From positions 19,248,095-19,312,094 of the forward strand of contig NC_080422.1 in NCBI RefSeq assembly GCF_029873635.1: DNA of 64,000 nt, read 5' to 3'. The position numbers and the translations under genes are program-made. This document shows, one piece after another, positions 20,446 to 32,478 of the stretch (positions are counted from its first letter, which is position 1; each line of letters starts with the position of its first letter). The notes below the pieces were generated by a model. It did not search any database. It worked only from the letters and a program-made list of their open reading frames with translations, and had not been told where the DNA came from. Origin of the DNA: Malania oleifera (Eukaryota; Streptophyta; Magnoliopsida; Santalales; Ximeniaceae).

Positions 20446-22788
20446 TACCAAAACGAATTATATAATTTTTAGATTTGTTTTTTATTAGATCTTAGGATTG
20501 GTTATTCAACAAAAGGGGATGTAATGACTATGTACTTGGTTAGTGGTTAAAAGTTCAAAACCTAGTGTAAGATTTAACTACACTAAGGTTCATTAGAAAA
20601 TCAAGCCAATATAAAAAATTCAAGTAATATATCCAATATAATCACTAAACGTATATGTCTTTATGATTGGTTAAAATATGAAAATATTGGCTATTACATG
20701 CTAACCTTGAACTGGAAGGGAATGAAATAATATCTGCTTGAATGGGACATGAGTCTCCACACAAATCCCTTCCAATGGACAAAGGTGTCTTTATTAGTTG
20801 GATAATTCTGAATCATTTACTTATGCTAAAATGTGAATATCTGAAGTATAGCATACTTTGTCTATTGCACAAGATTGAACTTTAAGGAATTAATCATTTT
20901 ATTCATCTTACTTTCAACTCATCTTGAAATATTAATGATTGATCAAATTCAAGGGCATTCAAAACTCATCTTCAAATTATTAAATCTAGTCATCACTGAA
21001 TATCAAACTCTTTAATGAATCCTTCATGATCATAAGCTTTGATTACTATAATCATTTTTTTAACTCTATCCGTGCCTAAGAAAATCCTTCCATGATCAAA
21101 TTAGAAGCATCCTCTGCTAATGATTTATCACCTGGATGCTAATCAGGGTAGTAACACCAAAGAAATTCAAAGAGAACCTATCTTGACAAAGGACAAATCA
21201 GCTTTGTATCTAATAATTCACCTTGTTAAGATGATTGTTAAACAAAAGGGCTTGACAGAATACTCAGCAAAATTCAATCTTCATTCAATTACTTCATTAT
21301 GTATTCTATTATAAACATATTCTAGAGCTACTGACTTTCCACATTTTTTGAATGAACATCTTTAGAGGAAAATATTCAAATTTGTACTCTGGAATAATGA
21401 TAGTGGAAATATTTATTGATATTTTTTGGAGGTGAGCTAACTTAGTATGATCCTTAACTCTCTATTGATATCACAAAAGAACAACCTGTTATAAAATACT
21501 TGGTAAATCTTTACACAAGATATGGTGTCACTTTAAGAGTCAAATATGAAATCTTATAGGATAGATGAAAGTCTTTTGGATCCTAATTCTCATCAAAATC
21601 TCAAAGCAATGATGGGTTCTCTAAGATATATACTCATGCTAATCCAAGAACCCTCACTGAACCATGAACTTCAAGTGTTAGTGTAATATAATGTGGTTTG
21701 AACATTCACAACATATGGTTGACTCAAAAGGGGAGAAAAATTTCATCTGCACACTCCTCTAAATTCATTATTCTTCAAAGAGTAGCTATTCATACTCCTT
21801 TCATTAGCTCTCAACTTATAATCAAATCAATTAGAGCTTTATATCCTTAAAATGGTAGTGTTGAGCTGGAATGATTGTAATGGCTTTCAATCTAGAAGAA
21901 GACAAAAATTTTAAGGTGACCTATGCACAAGTAGTTAAAATGGAAAGCCATTCAAACTTTAATCACTCATAAGAAAAGAAGCAAAATTGGCTAGCCACAT
22001 TGAAGAATGTGTGTTTGCATGCTATTTGAATTGAATGCCATTTGTATGGCTGATGCAGACCTTGTAATTGCATGTTGATAATTATTTAGAAGATGTGCAT
22101 CCTGATTGAATTGAACACCATCTGCATGACTGATGCAGACCTTGTGAATGCATGCTGGTAGTTGACTAGGGTATTGCATGATTGATTAAATGATCATATA
22201 CAGACATACATGCTAACTAGTTGACTAAAATTATGACTCCATAAGATTTATTTTGAACTCTAAATATTTTACCAGGTCTTATGTAGTATCAAAGTAATGA
22301 CCATATTCAACATTTTTTTTTTTATATTAAAGGTCACTTCCACTGTTTTGTGTACAAAATTGCCAAATTTTTACAAACCACTATAAATTTTCGATCCAAG
22401 TCCATTTTTATGTCAAAAAGGGTGAGCTTTTCAAGCTAAGGGATTTTTTACTCAATGCTTAATTGATATTGTGCTTAGCTTTGTCCTTTTGTTGATGACA
22501 AAAGGGGGAGAAATATATGAGCAAAATAGTAAAATTCATTGTTTAACACTCCCTGTTTCTTGATTTTAAAATAGAACAAAAGGGGGAGAAATGTCTGTGC
22601 ATTATTGCCAAACCTAAATGCATAGTGAGCTGAAATTCAATATTTATCAACTTGAAAATTTCAATGTCTTCTTTCTAAATATACTTGAATTATACTGTCT
22701 ATTTTGAAATTATGCATATTGTAAGGGGGAGCCTTTTCAGGCTAACCTCATTTTGCTCTTGTATTTGTCATCATCAAAAGTGGGAGAT
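20446..22788 (+). other. Non-coding 3' internal region with repeated polypurine tracts
   Basis: No pol or envelope-like frame was recognised. An 80-bp direct duplication lies at about 22020-22170 (phrase CTGATGCAGACCTTGT twice). Polypurine tracts occur at about 22500-22513 (AAAAGGGGGAGAAA), 22577-22591 (same core) and 22722-22731 (AAGGGGGAG-like). The final one (AAAAGTGGGAGA) ends just before the LTR at 22789. Multiple tracts of this kind are characteristic of Sireviruses. Confidence 0.7.
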
Positions 22789-24520
22789 TGTTGACTTTTT
22801 GAGTCCTATCCCGTTTTGATAATGAAAAATCATATTCTTCTCATTTGTGCGTTTAGTGTATGAACATATTTTTATTTCAGAAGACACAAATAGTCAATGC
22901 AATATGAAAGCCATGGGGCACTTAAAGCACATATCACCTAGCTTATTACATGGAAATTGAAGAGCAAAGAGTGAAGACATTAATTGTTTCAGTTGTAATG
23001 CATTTAGATTAATTTGTATGTGCATGTCTTACTTGAGCTGATGGAAAGCTCAATAACGACCATAGACTGATCCTAGGATATCAAACTTTTCGTGGAAAAC
23101 CTTTCACCTAAAGAGTTATAACTTATACAAAAGGTTTGAAATGATTTCAAGTCAAAAGAAGGCTTTTTAGTATGAAAAAAATAGGGGAGTCGTCAACTAA
23201 TGTGGTGTTTTTGTCGACTAATAAAATCCGTAGCCTTATCAAGTTTTTGCCTAGGCCAATTGTTGATGAATGGCATTGAATTGTCGATGAATGGGCATGA
23301 CTTGTCGATGAATTTTTCCAGTAGCCATAACGAGTACTCAGCCCAGGTGACTCGTTTACGAATGAGGGTTATTCATCGACGACTCAGGATGACTTGTCGA
23401 TGAATGGGTATGACTCGTCAATGATTCACATCGACAATTGACGCAAATGACTAGAAACGATTATAAAAATCAAATTTATTATTATAATTAGAGCCAAATG
23501 GTCACTTGGGGTATTTGCCTATAAATACCAAGCCCAAAACCCTAAAAATAACTTTTTTCCAAAATCAAAGAGCATTTTACTCTTATCTTCTCTTCATTGT
23601 AAAAATATTTTTGAGAGCAAATCCGTAGTTTCTCCTACTCTTTTCTTTGAAAATATCTTTCGGTGAAACCATCTATTGCTAGTGAATCTTTGAGCACTTT
23701 TATATCTCATTTGCAAGATTCAAAAGTTCATTTAATCTCTTCATTGCAAAAATTATTTTGAGAGCGAATCTCCTACACTTTCTTTTGAAAAACATTTTTA
23801 TAGAGAAATCATTTATTACATTTGAGTCTTTGAGCATTTATTATTATACACATTTACTCACTCAATGATTATTTACTCTCATCTACTCTCATTTATTTCA
23901 AAAATATTTTTGAGAGAGAAACCCTAACTCTATTAAGCTTAAATCATATCTTGTAAGAGTGTATTAGTTTTTCATTGTACAAACTAGCTTATTGAAGAAA
24001 CATTTTATTGTACTCAAAATTCGTATTTTCATTTGTATTTGCGATTCGGGTTTTAAACTATGCCAAACGAGGGCATATCGTTTGGAGAGGTGGCTTCGCC
24101 TATAGGGAGGGGGCCAAACGAGGACATATCGTTTGGAGAGGTGGCTCCACCTATAAGGAGCAGTATAACGGATAGCTCCACCCTATTGAAGGAGTGTGTA
24201 TAAGGTGGCTCCATCTTGTTTGAAGGAGTATAAAGTGGAAATCCTTAAGGGGTTGTCTTGAGGCGATGACGCAGGCGGGGATAGTTGAACCTCGTAAAAA
24301 TCTCCATGTTTGCATTCTCTTTCCCTATTCTCATTTACATTTCCACACTTGTATGTTTACATTTAATTTGTAGTAATTATTCTATATGCTTGAGATAAAC
24401 TATTGAGATTGTTTGAAACACTCTATGCTTGAGATAGTGTGGTTGAGTTTTTAAAATAGGGCAAAAAGTGACCTAGATTTTTTAAATAACCAATTCACCC
24501 CCCTTCTTGGGATTACACCA
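22789..24520 (+). mobile_element. Sirevirus-like LTR 3, full length (1.73 kb)
   Basis: It begins TGTTGAC after a polypurine tract and ends TTGGGATTACACCA, giving TG..CA termini. It contains the palindrome array (about 23190-23445) and TATA phrase GCCTATAAATACC (23517-23529). The CTCCGCC region here carries an extra 45-bp duplication (about 24062-24160, phrase CATATCGTTTGGAGAGGTGG twice). It is the only member of this family in the window with its 3' end. The base pairs beside it (TAACT) do not match those before LTR 1 or LTR 2 (CTAAT). Confidence 0.85.
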
Positions 24521-25290
24521 TAACTCACACAAATCAATCTAGCTAGCTAGGTATAGTAGGTCAAGGAGACAACAAATGCACACTCAAGAATGCCAACATT
24601 TGATGTACATGGTTTATCATTGATAGACTATATCGACAAATATTCTATCATGAAAAAGTAGATACATTTGAGCAGGAAATGAAAATACTCAATTGATCTA
24701 CGGGATAGTATTGTGCCTATTTCTCTGCTCCTCTTTATTTAAATATTAAGATTTAAACTTGCAGTAGATCTTATAATTCATGATAAGAAGTTTAAATTGA
24801 TCAAAATTTCCGTTACTTATATATACATTATTTGTGGGTATATATATACACGTGTGTTTTACAATACTAAATGTAAGGTTTTAATTGATCATTAGTTGAT
24901 AATTTTTCAAAATGCAAATTTAAACTTGTCTTCTATTAGAGTTAATTTGCCCCTTGGTGGTTTTCAAAAGGTACTTAAAAATGAATTGATGATAAGGAAT
25001 TGATTAAGATTGTTGTAAAAAATTATCTTGTTAGAAAGAAAAAATAAAATCTCAAGTATGGAAAAAGAGTTGAACGTGCCTAAAAATGTTTAAGATGTAC
25101 ATTTTATAAATTGTATGTGAGTAATGCATTAATAGTTTTTTAATATTTGAAAAAAAAACTAAGGACAAAGGTGAAAATGGTGTCAAAAACTGACTCCGAA
25201 CGAAGCCACACAAGCTGTCGTAATATTCAATTTCTTCCTTTGTTTTCAAATATAACGTAGCTTGCAATTTTGTTTTGATGAAGGTTGAAG
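24521..25290. other. AT-rich spacer, nothing recognised
   Basis: No coding, RNA or defined repeat signal was found. The last part (about 25140-25290) may be the leader or LTR of the degenerate copia element whose gag lies at 25745-26700, but no second LTR was found. Confidence 0.4.
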
Positions 25291-25515
25291 AAGGTGCCAC
25301 GTCAGCGTGACACATCACCCCTTGCCACATCATCACTAGGTCCCATGGCACGTCATCATCGGGTCCTACTACCACGTCACCATTGGGACCACTAACATGG
25401 CATTGCCGGAACCCACTGCCATGTCATCATTGGGTCCCAACGCCACGACATCACAGGGATCCACTGCCATGCCATCAACGAGCCCTACTACCACGTCATC
25501 AGTGCCACGTCGGCA
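25290..25515 (+). repeat. Minisatellite of about 24-27 bp units, ACGTCATCA-rich
   Basis: Around eight diverged units follow the pattern GCCACGTCATCATTGGGTCC. Most contain CACGTC or ACGTCA, so the array is dense in ACGT cores of the kind bound by plant bZIP factors. The open frame through it (Pro/His-rich) is a by-product of units whose length is near a multiple of three. Confidence 0.7.
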
Positions 25516-25744
25516 TAGAAGGTGTCATAATGACGAGGGAATATTCTGTTACTGAATCAACTCACTCTAGAACAAGTTTTTTTGGGCCGAGTCAGCCTAT
25601 TTCAGGTATGTTTTTTAATAGGTTTGACTTGTTCTTAAGGTTTTGGGCCGTTCTAGACACAATCGTGTAGTCAGTTTTATGTGATTTTGCTCCTATTATA
25701 TCATTTGAGCAAGTAAGAACCAAAAACTCAAGTCAATTCCATGG

Positions 25745-26700
25745 ATGATTTAGGATCTGGAGCCATGGTCAAATTGACGGCATCAAATTATACCATATGG
25801 AGATTGAGGATGAGGATTTCTTGAATTTTAAGGATCTAGTAGATCCATTGGAAGATGAAGCTAAGAGATCCGAGCTAATTTCTACACAAAATTAGGATAA
25901 AATGAATAAGAAAACTGTTGGTTATATTAGACAATGGATAGACCACAATGTATTCCATCATGTTACCCAGGATACCAAAGCCTATGCTCTCTAGAAAAAG
26001 TTGGAGGACATGTATCAGGCTAAGATGACTAGAAAAAAAGCCCTTCTTATGATACGACTAACAAGCATGAAGCTGAAAAGCGAAATCCCCGTAGCCGAGC
26101 ACACCAGTGAGTTTCAAAACCTAGTGAACTAGCTCGTCAACGTAGAGTTGAAGTTTGATGATGAAGTTCAAGCCTTATTACTGCTTAGTTCTCTGGCAGA
26201 TAGTTGGAAGATGCTGGTAGTATCTTTAGGAAATTAAGCTCCTAGAGGCAAACTTACCATGTCATTAGTCAATAATGCATTATTCAGTGAAGAAGCTAGA
26301 CGAAAGGAAGCTGGCATGGATTAGACATATGCCATCGTCACCAAAAACAGAGGAAGTCCTCAAGCAAATGTGAGAGGTAGGAGTAGAGGCAAAAGTAAAA
26401 GACGGTCTTAGACACGTGATGGTAAAAATCAACAAGGTAAATATATTTGTTTTTATTGCGGCATTGCAAGACATTTTAAAAGGAATTGCCACAAATTTCA
26501 AAGAGATCAAGGTCAAAGCAGCAACCAGCCGAAGAAGGAAGGGGGTGGAACTCTGGTCACCCATACGGGGGACATATCACTTCTCTCAGTTGATGAAGAG
26601 ATGTGCCTTCATGTAGCAAGTCAAGGGAGCTTGAATGCTTGATCTGTGACAGATACAATGGATCGTGAATAACCTTTGCCCGTGACTCTACCTTAGCATC
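25745..26700 (+). pseudogene. Ty1/copia (Tnt1-like) gag remnant
   Basis: Reading through frameshifts and stops gives the start of a copia gag: VKLTASNYTIWRLRM, then KDLVDPLEDEAKRSE. VFHHVTQDTKAYALW-like, KLEDMYQAKMTRKKALL and LLLSSLADSWKMLVVSLGN follow in order. A fully conserved CCHC knuckle CFYCGIARHFKRNC lies near 26448. A short protease-leader-like segment follows and then homology is lost. The first line of gag begins near ATG 25741. No LTRs, integrase or RT are attached, so this is an isolated gag fragment. Confidence 0.8.
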
Positions 26701-26984
26701 TCTGGAATGACCATCGTTCGAGTGTGTGAGGGAGATGGCGATCGGCAAGCTTCAGCTAGACAGACAAGCAACATTTGAACTTGGAAGATCAAAGATGGCG
26801 TTGTTGGAGACTTGGCATGTGGCATGCTGGGCAGACGAGCAAGGGCACACAGGCATGGAAGTGGAGCGGAGCTGTGGCCTTTGTAGGAGTGGAAATGTGG
26901 ATAGGTAGGAGGCAATTGCAGGATAGCAAATAACAATTAGGGTTTTATGGGTAAGGCAATAGGGTTAATGAGTTTATATAGCAA

Positions 26985-27114
26985 GAAAATAAAACCAGAA
27001 CCAAACTCGGGTTGATCCATTTATAAATGAGTTGGCTTGTATAAAACCCAAACCCGTTTTAAACGGACGGGTCATGGGTCACCTGTTGGGTTTTGACTCG
27101 TTTTGCCACCCCTA
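26985..27114. mobile_element. Possible right end of a hAT-like element
   Basis: The stretch ends GTTTTGCCACCCCTA, whose complement TAGGGGTGGCAAAAC is a common terminus of plant hAT-type elements. Inside it, GGGTT and CCCGTT phrases alternate, typical of their subterminal regions. The left end and the 8-bp target repeat were not found. Confidence 0.3.
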
Positions 27115-27129
27115 ACTTTAAGTTTCAAG

Positions 27130-27300
27130 GAGCCAAGAAAAAAAAAAGGTAAAAAAAGGAAAGTTGGGATATCTTAGTTCCAAGGCCCAAGAAAAAGCTA
27201 GTAAAACAAAAGAGAGAGAAAAAAGAAAGAAAAGAAAAAAGGAAAATAAAGAGATGGACCTTACCTAATAGAGAGAGGGAAAAAATAAAAGAAAAAAAGG
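27130..27300. repeat. Purine-rich low-complexity tract
   Basis: A and G make up nearly all of this stretch, with AAAGAAAGAAAAG and GAGAGAG runs. The minus-strand Phe/Leu/Ser frame is a composition artefact. Confidence 0.7.
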
Positions 27301-27859
27301 TGGAGTCCACCTCAACTAAAAAAGATAAAAATGTAAACCTTAAAGGACTTTATTATATTATATTATAACTAAACTTATCAAAGTATATATTATTTTTTTT
27401 ATTAGTCCCAAAAGGATACGCTATATTAGATCCTTTTTTTTTTTTTAATTAGACCCAAGGAGGTATTTGATTTTGAGTTTCTATTATAACAAATGATGAA
27501 AGAAAATTCCAAAAGGTTAAAAAAAGGGCACATCTAAAGAAATTTGGTGAAATGACTAGGGACAAATGACCAAATAGGCCCACTTGACACAATGTCCGAG
27601 TACAAGGCCAAATGGGTCTACTTGGCAAAATGACCAAGTACAAGGCTAAATAGGTTCATTTTGTTGAAAATTCCATTGTGAGTTTATCCCACATTATAAA
27701 AACATAATGGAAGATGAGAGCTTATATACGTGGTTAGGCCTAAGTTCTAACAGAATTAAGCTTTTGGATCAAGTTGGTGCTCACCCATGTGTATCAAATC
27801 CACTCATGGACTCTTTTGGTGTTAACAAGTGGTATTAAAGTCGATAGTCGGTAGCTCTG

Positions 27860-28130
27860 TGTTAAGGATTTTATTAAAACTATCTCCAAGGATCCGAGAA
27901 CTAATCACAACAGCAACTTAAGTTCAAATAATGAATATATCTCAACAACCTCTTAAATTCAAATAATAAAGATATCTCAACAATCTTTTGTATTTAAATA
28001 TTCTGTTGTAATCTAGTGTATATACTCACAATCTCTTGTAACAAACTCCTCTGTTTACATTCTATATATAGTAATGTAAACTCCTGCAATATGTGAGGAG
28101 ATAATATACCAATATTTGTGTATTCAAACT
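27860..28130 (+). repeat. 5' LTR of the copia element
   Basis: A 271-bp direct repeat. It contains the internal tandem phrase CTTAAATTCAAATAA / CTTAAGTTCAAATAA and a TATA-like CTATATATAG near 28062. Confidence 0.9.
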
Positions 28131-28143
28131 TAGTATCAGAGCC
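28131..28143 (+). promoter_or_regulatory. Primer binding site of the copia element
   Basis: TAGTATCAGAGCC follows the 5' LTR directly and differs at one base from the initiator-Met tRNA complement TGGTATCAGAGC. Confidence 0.8.
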
Positions 28144-28182
28144 ACCAAGACTTATGTCTCTCTTCTGTTCCAATTGACAACC

Positions 28183-31100
28183 ATGTATCCTCAGCACCAT
28201 CTTTTACTGAAACCCACCCACATCCATCCCTAAATTCCACCTTTGTTCTTATCGCTAGCCTCACTAATATTCGTCATCTGCTCACCATTGAATTAACCCA
28301 CGAAAATTTCCTCCTTTGGCATGCTTAGTTCACTCCCTATCTACGTGGCCAACATGTCTATGGCTTTGTTGATGGCACCAATCCTCCTCCCCCTTCCACC
28401 ATACCCAATCCAACATCTACCTCAACTTCCACTATCACCATTCCAAATCCAACATTCTAGCTATGGAGCCAGCAAGACCAGATCATTCTCAGTGCCCTTA
28501 TATCTTCCCTTTCCGAAAAATATTCTCTTGCATGACATGGGCTGCACCACTTCCTGTGATCTCTGACTCTCTTTTGAAAGAATGTTTGCCCCTCAATCTC
28601 AAGCCTGTAACACTCGCACTCATTATCAACTTGTCACTATGAAGAAAGGATCCTCTACCATATCTGAATACTTTCAAAAAATGAAAGTTCTCATTAATAC
28701 TCTTGCTGCTGCCAGACAGCTTTTAAATGATTATGAAATTGTCTCCTATTTGCTTGAAAATTTAGGGACTGAATATGATCACTTTGTCACATTTGTGACA
28801 ACTCATGTGGATCCTCTGCCCTTGATGAATTGTATGGACATTTTCTAGCGCATGAACAGCGCATTGAGCAACATCAAATTCCCACCGACCTTGCCATGTC
28901 CTCTACCAATATGGCCTCTCGCAATCATCCAAATCAAGGCAAGAATCAGCAGCCCATCCATAACAACTTTGGTGGCTAACATAACTATGGTGGACGTGGT
29001 CAACATGGTCGCAGTAGGGGTCGTCATTCCCCATCAATGGGTACCTTTTCCAATGGTCATCGCCCTACATGCCAGGTCTGCAACAAGATGGGTCACATTG
29101 CTCTTAACTATCACTCCAAGTTTGATCATGCTGTTCAACAAGCCCCATCTCAGTCCCATCAAGCATATTATACTTCTCAACCAAATGCTCCTAATGAGAA
29201 TTGGTACCCCGATACCGGCACAACCCATCATCTTACCAATGATCTTTTTAATCTCAACCTGTCTGTAGAACCTTACAATGTCCCTGACTAGATGCATGTT
29301 GGTGATGGCTTAGGTTTGTCTATTGATCACATTGGCACCTCTCTTCTTTGCACTTCCACTCATTCCTTTGTTTTAAAACATCTCCTTCATGTTCCTCACA
29401 TTACAAAAAATCTTCTTTCAATTCTGTTTTTTTTTTTAATTTCATGTGTCTCACTTTGTAATTAAGGATTGCAGCACAAAGTAAATAATCCTTCAAGGGC
29501 ATCTTAAGAATGGTCTCTATCAGCTTCCTTCCAGTCCAATAAAACAAGCACTTGTCGGTGAACGCACAACAAATGTCAACTGGCATCGTCGATTGGGGCA
29601 TCCAACTTTTCAAACTGTTCGGCGTGTCATCTCCAAGTTTCAGCTTCTAGTCTCTTCCAATAAAACTGCTACTCCATGCTCTGCGTGTTTGCAATCTAAA
29701 AGCCATCAGTTACCATTTTCTTCTTCTACGCATGTCTCTCCTTCTCCTTTAGAGTTACTATTTATTGATGTTTGGGGTCTATCACCAGTTGTTTCACATC
29801 TTGGAAATAAATATTATGTTTCTTTTATTGATGCATTTTATCAATTTACTTGGCTATATCTGATTCAATGCAAATCCGATGTTTTTCCCACATTTCTAAC
29901 ATTTCAAGCACTTGTTGAAAGACAATTTGATACTAAAATAAAATGCTTCCAGTCTGACTGGGCGGTGAGTATCGGTCCCTCCATACTCATCTCCAAACTC
30001 AAGACATTCATCACCATTTGTCATGCCCACATACTCATGCCTCAAATGGATGTGCTGAGCGAAAACATAGACATGTCATTGAAACATCACTTGCTCTTTT
30101 CACTGAGAGCTCCTTACCACAGAAATTTTGGATGAAGCTTTTCAAACCGTATGTTTTCTTATCAATCACATGCCTATTGTTGTGCTCAATAATTTATCAC
30201 TTTATGAAAAATTATACAAGTGCAATCCAAATTATAATTTTCTCAAAATTTTTGGGTGTGCATGCTATCCACATCATCGACCTTACAACAACAATAAATT
30301 GCAGCCTCATTCCTCTCCATGTGTATTTATCGGATATAGCATGCATCATAAGGGTTACAAATGTTTAAATCCTAACACCAATCGAATTTACATCTCTCAT
30401 GATGTTATCTTCGATGAATCCTCTTTCCCGTTTTCTTCTCCCATTTGTAGGTCCACGTCTCAACCTTCATCACCAACTCATGCCATTTTACCATTACTAT
30501 TACTTGCTTCACCAACGGGCTTAAATGTGATTAATTCATAAGCTACTTCATCAATTACCATGGCATCACCTCAGTCACCTACAACTTTGTCCCTTGTTGC
30601 TCCTATCATTGAGATACCTCTAGCACCAGTGCCTACATGAACTCACTCAATGGCCACTCGGTCTCAAGCCAACGTGTTTAGACCTTGGCAACATATAGAT
30701 GGCACAATTCGGTACCCCATTCCCCGAGAATTACTTGTTGAAATGGTTGCAACAATTGAACCAACCTGCTTCACTAATGTAGTCAAAATACCTAAGTGTC
30801 AAGTTGTAATGCAAGAAGAATTTAATGCTCTGCTTCGAAACAATACCTGGTCCCTTGTTCCATCTCATGCGGCTAAAAATGTAGTAGGATGCAAATGGGT
30901 GTTCAAACTAAAAATACGGTCTGATGGATCTCTTGAGCGCTACAAAGCACAGTTAGTGGCTAAAGGATTTCATCAATTAGACGGCTTTGATTATGGAGAA
31001 ACAAAAAGTCCATTGGTTAAGCCAACCACTATACGAACTATTCTCTCACTAGCTTACTCCGCGGGTTGGGCCATGCGCCAAATTGATATTCAAAATGCAT

Positions 31101-32150
31101 TTCTCCATGGGACATTCTATGAGGAGGTATATATGAATTAACCACTTGGTTTCTCACATACATTATATCCATCTCATGTTTGTCGCCTCAACAAAGCGAT
31201 TTATGGCCTCAAACAAGCCCTGAGGGCTTCGTTTACATGATTGAGCTCTTGTTTAATTCAACTTGGTTTTCATGCATCCAAAACCGACTCCTCCTTATTT
31301 TTCATGCTGGATCCACGACCATTTTTATTCTCATTTATGTTGATGATATCATCATCACCTCTTCGGTTCCATCTACCATTGATAAGCTTCTTGCACTATT
31401 GAGGAAAGATTTTGTTGTTATAGATCTAGGTGATCTCAACTTCTTTCTTGGTGTTGAGGTGCAACGACTACCAGAGGGCCTTCTTTTATCTCAACAACGG
31501 TATATCCTTGATTTACTAAAGGCCATGAATTGCTTGAAGCTACGCCGATCTCATCCCCTATGGCATCGGCTCACACCCTATCTGCACATGACGGTGATCC
31601 CTTTCCTGATACAACTCTTTTTCGAAGCATTGTCGGGTCACTACAATATTTATCACTCACTCGTCTTGACTTGGTATTTTCTGTTAACCGTGTGTACCAA
31701 TTTATAAGTCATCCACTCAACACCTTGAAGCATTTTCCGATGTGGATTGGGCAGGTTGCCCTGATGGTCATCGTTCCACAGGTGCATATTGTATTTTTCT
31801 TGGCAAGAACTTAGTTTCCTGGAGTTCTCGCAAACATCCAACAAAGTCCCACTCAAGCACCGAGGCAAAATACAACGCTCTCACCAACACTGTTGTCAAA
31901 TTACAATGGATCTAATACCTTCTTCATGATTTGCGAGTTACACTTCCACGTGCTCCAACTCTTTGGTGTGACAACATAGGCGCCGCTTACATGTCAGCCA
32001 ATCTAGTATCTCATGCCCGCACCAAACATGTTGAGATAGATTTTCACTTTGTTCGTGACAAAGTTACTGCTAAAGATTTGACAGTCTCGTTCATCTCCAC
32101 CTAGGACCAGCTGGCTGATGTTCTAACCAAACCAATAGTATCCTCGTGAT
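28183..32150 (+). pseudogene. Copia gag-pol polyprotein, disrupted
   Basis: Domains in order: the gag UBN2 region (about 28600-28850, phrase FQKMKVLINTLAAA). The zinc knuckle follows (near 29073, CQVCNKMGHIALNY) with its last Cys changed to Tyr. The protease active site WYPDTGTTHHLT is near 29200. The pre-integrase motif NWHRRLGHPTF is near 29578. The integrase core has FIDVWG and SFIDAF, with frame loss near 30000; ASNGCAERKHRHVIE continues in another frame. RT runs from about 30830 (NTWSLVPS, CKWVFKLK) through DIQNAFLHG and the active-site motif YVDD (31334-31348), with a stop at about 31139. RNase H follows ([36 protein letters not shown]) to about 32120. The segment between RT and RNase H near 31720 appears deleted. 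Confidence 0.9.
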
Positions 32151-32200
32151 TTCAAATACTTTGTTCTAAGCTCAATGTACGTGCCTCCCCGTTGCACTTG

Positions 32201-32207
32201 AAGGGGG
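32201..32207 (+). promoter_or_regulatory. Polypurine tract of the copia element
   Basis: AAGGGGG lies immediately before the 3' LTR start TGTTAAGG, in the expected place for plus-strand priming. Confidence 0.8.
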
Positions 32208-32478
32208 TGTTAAGGATTCTGCTGAAACTATCTCCAAGGATCTCGCAACTGATCACAACAGCAACTTAAGTTCAAATAATGAAGATATCTCGACAACCTC
32301 TTAAATTCAAATAACGAAGATATCTTAACAATTTTTTGTATTTAAATATTCTGCTGTAATCTAGTGTATCTACTCACAATCTCTTGTAACAAACTCCTAT
32401 GTTTACATTCTATATATAGCAATGTAAACACTTTCAATATGTGAGGAGATAATATACCAATATTTGTGTATTCAAACT
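32208..32478 (+). repeat. 3' LTR of the copia element
   Basis: Pairs with 27860-28130 with the same length and the same termini. Followed by the target duplication CTCTG. Confidence 0.9.

Larger units (their letters stand above)
15773..22007 (+). repeat. Tandem segmental duplication, copy 2
   Basis: Direct-orientation partner of 8911-15134, with about 5 percent divergence by eye and small indels. Homology with copy 1 ends at 22007. Copy 2 then continues through the rest of the element to its 3' LTR at 22789-24520, so this copy is closer to the original structure. Confidence 0.9.
27860..32478 (+). mobile_element. Complete Ty1/copia element, 4.62 kb, with TG..CT ends
   Basis: Direct LTRs of 271 bp each lie at 27860-28130 and 32208-32478. 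Both start TGTTAAGGATT and end GTGTATTCAAACT. CTCTG flanks both sides (27855-27859 and 32479-32483) as the target duplication, which fixes the ends at CT and not at the usual CA. By eye the LTRs differ at about 22 of 271 positions (about 8 percent), so the insertion is old. The internal order gag-protease-integrase-RT-RNase H defines Ty1/copia. All domains are present but broken. Confidence 0.9.

Noticed and set aside
21600..21640. MGSLRY-like peptide as an RT or RNase H remnant in the gag-only element
   Set aside because: Only a few residues match, with no neighbouring pol motif in any frame.
28845..29297. Several long overlapping frames on both strands in the copia gag
   Set aside because: They are off-frame shadows of the gag Gly/His-rich linker and protease region.
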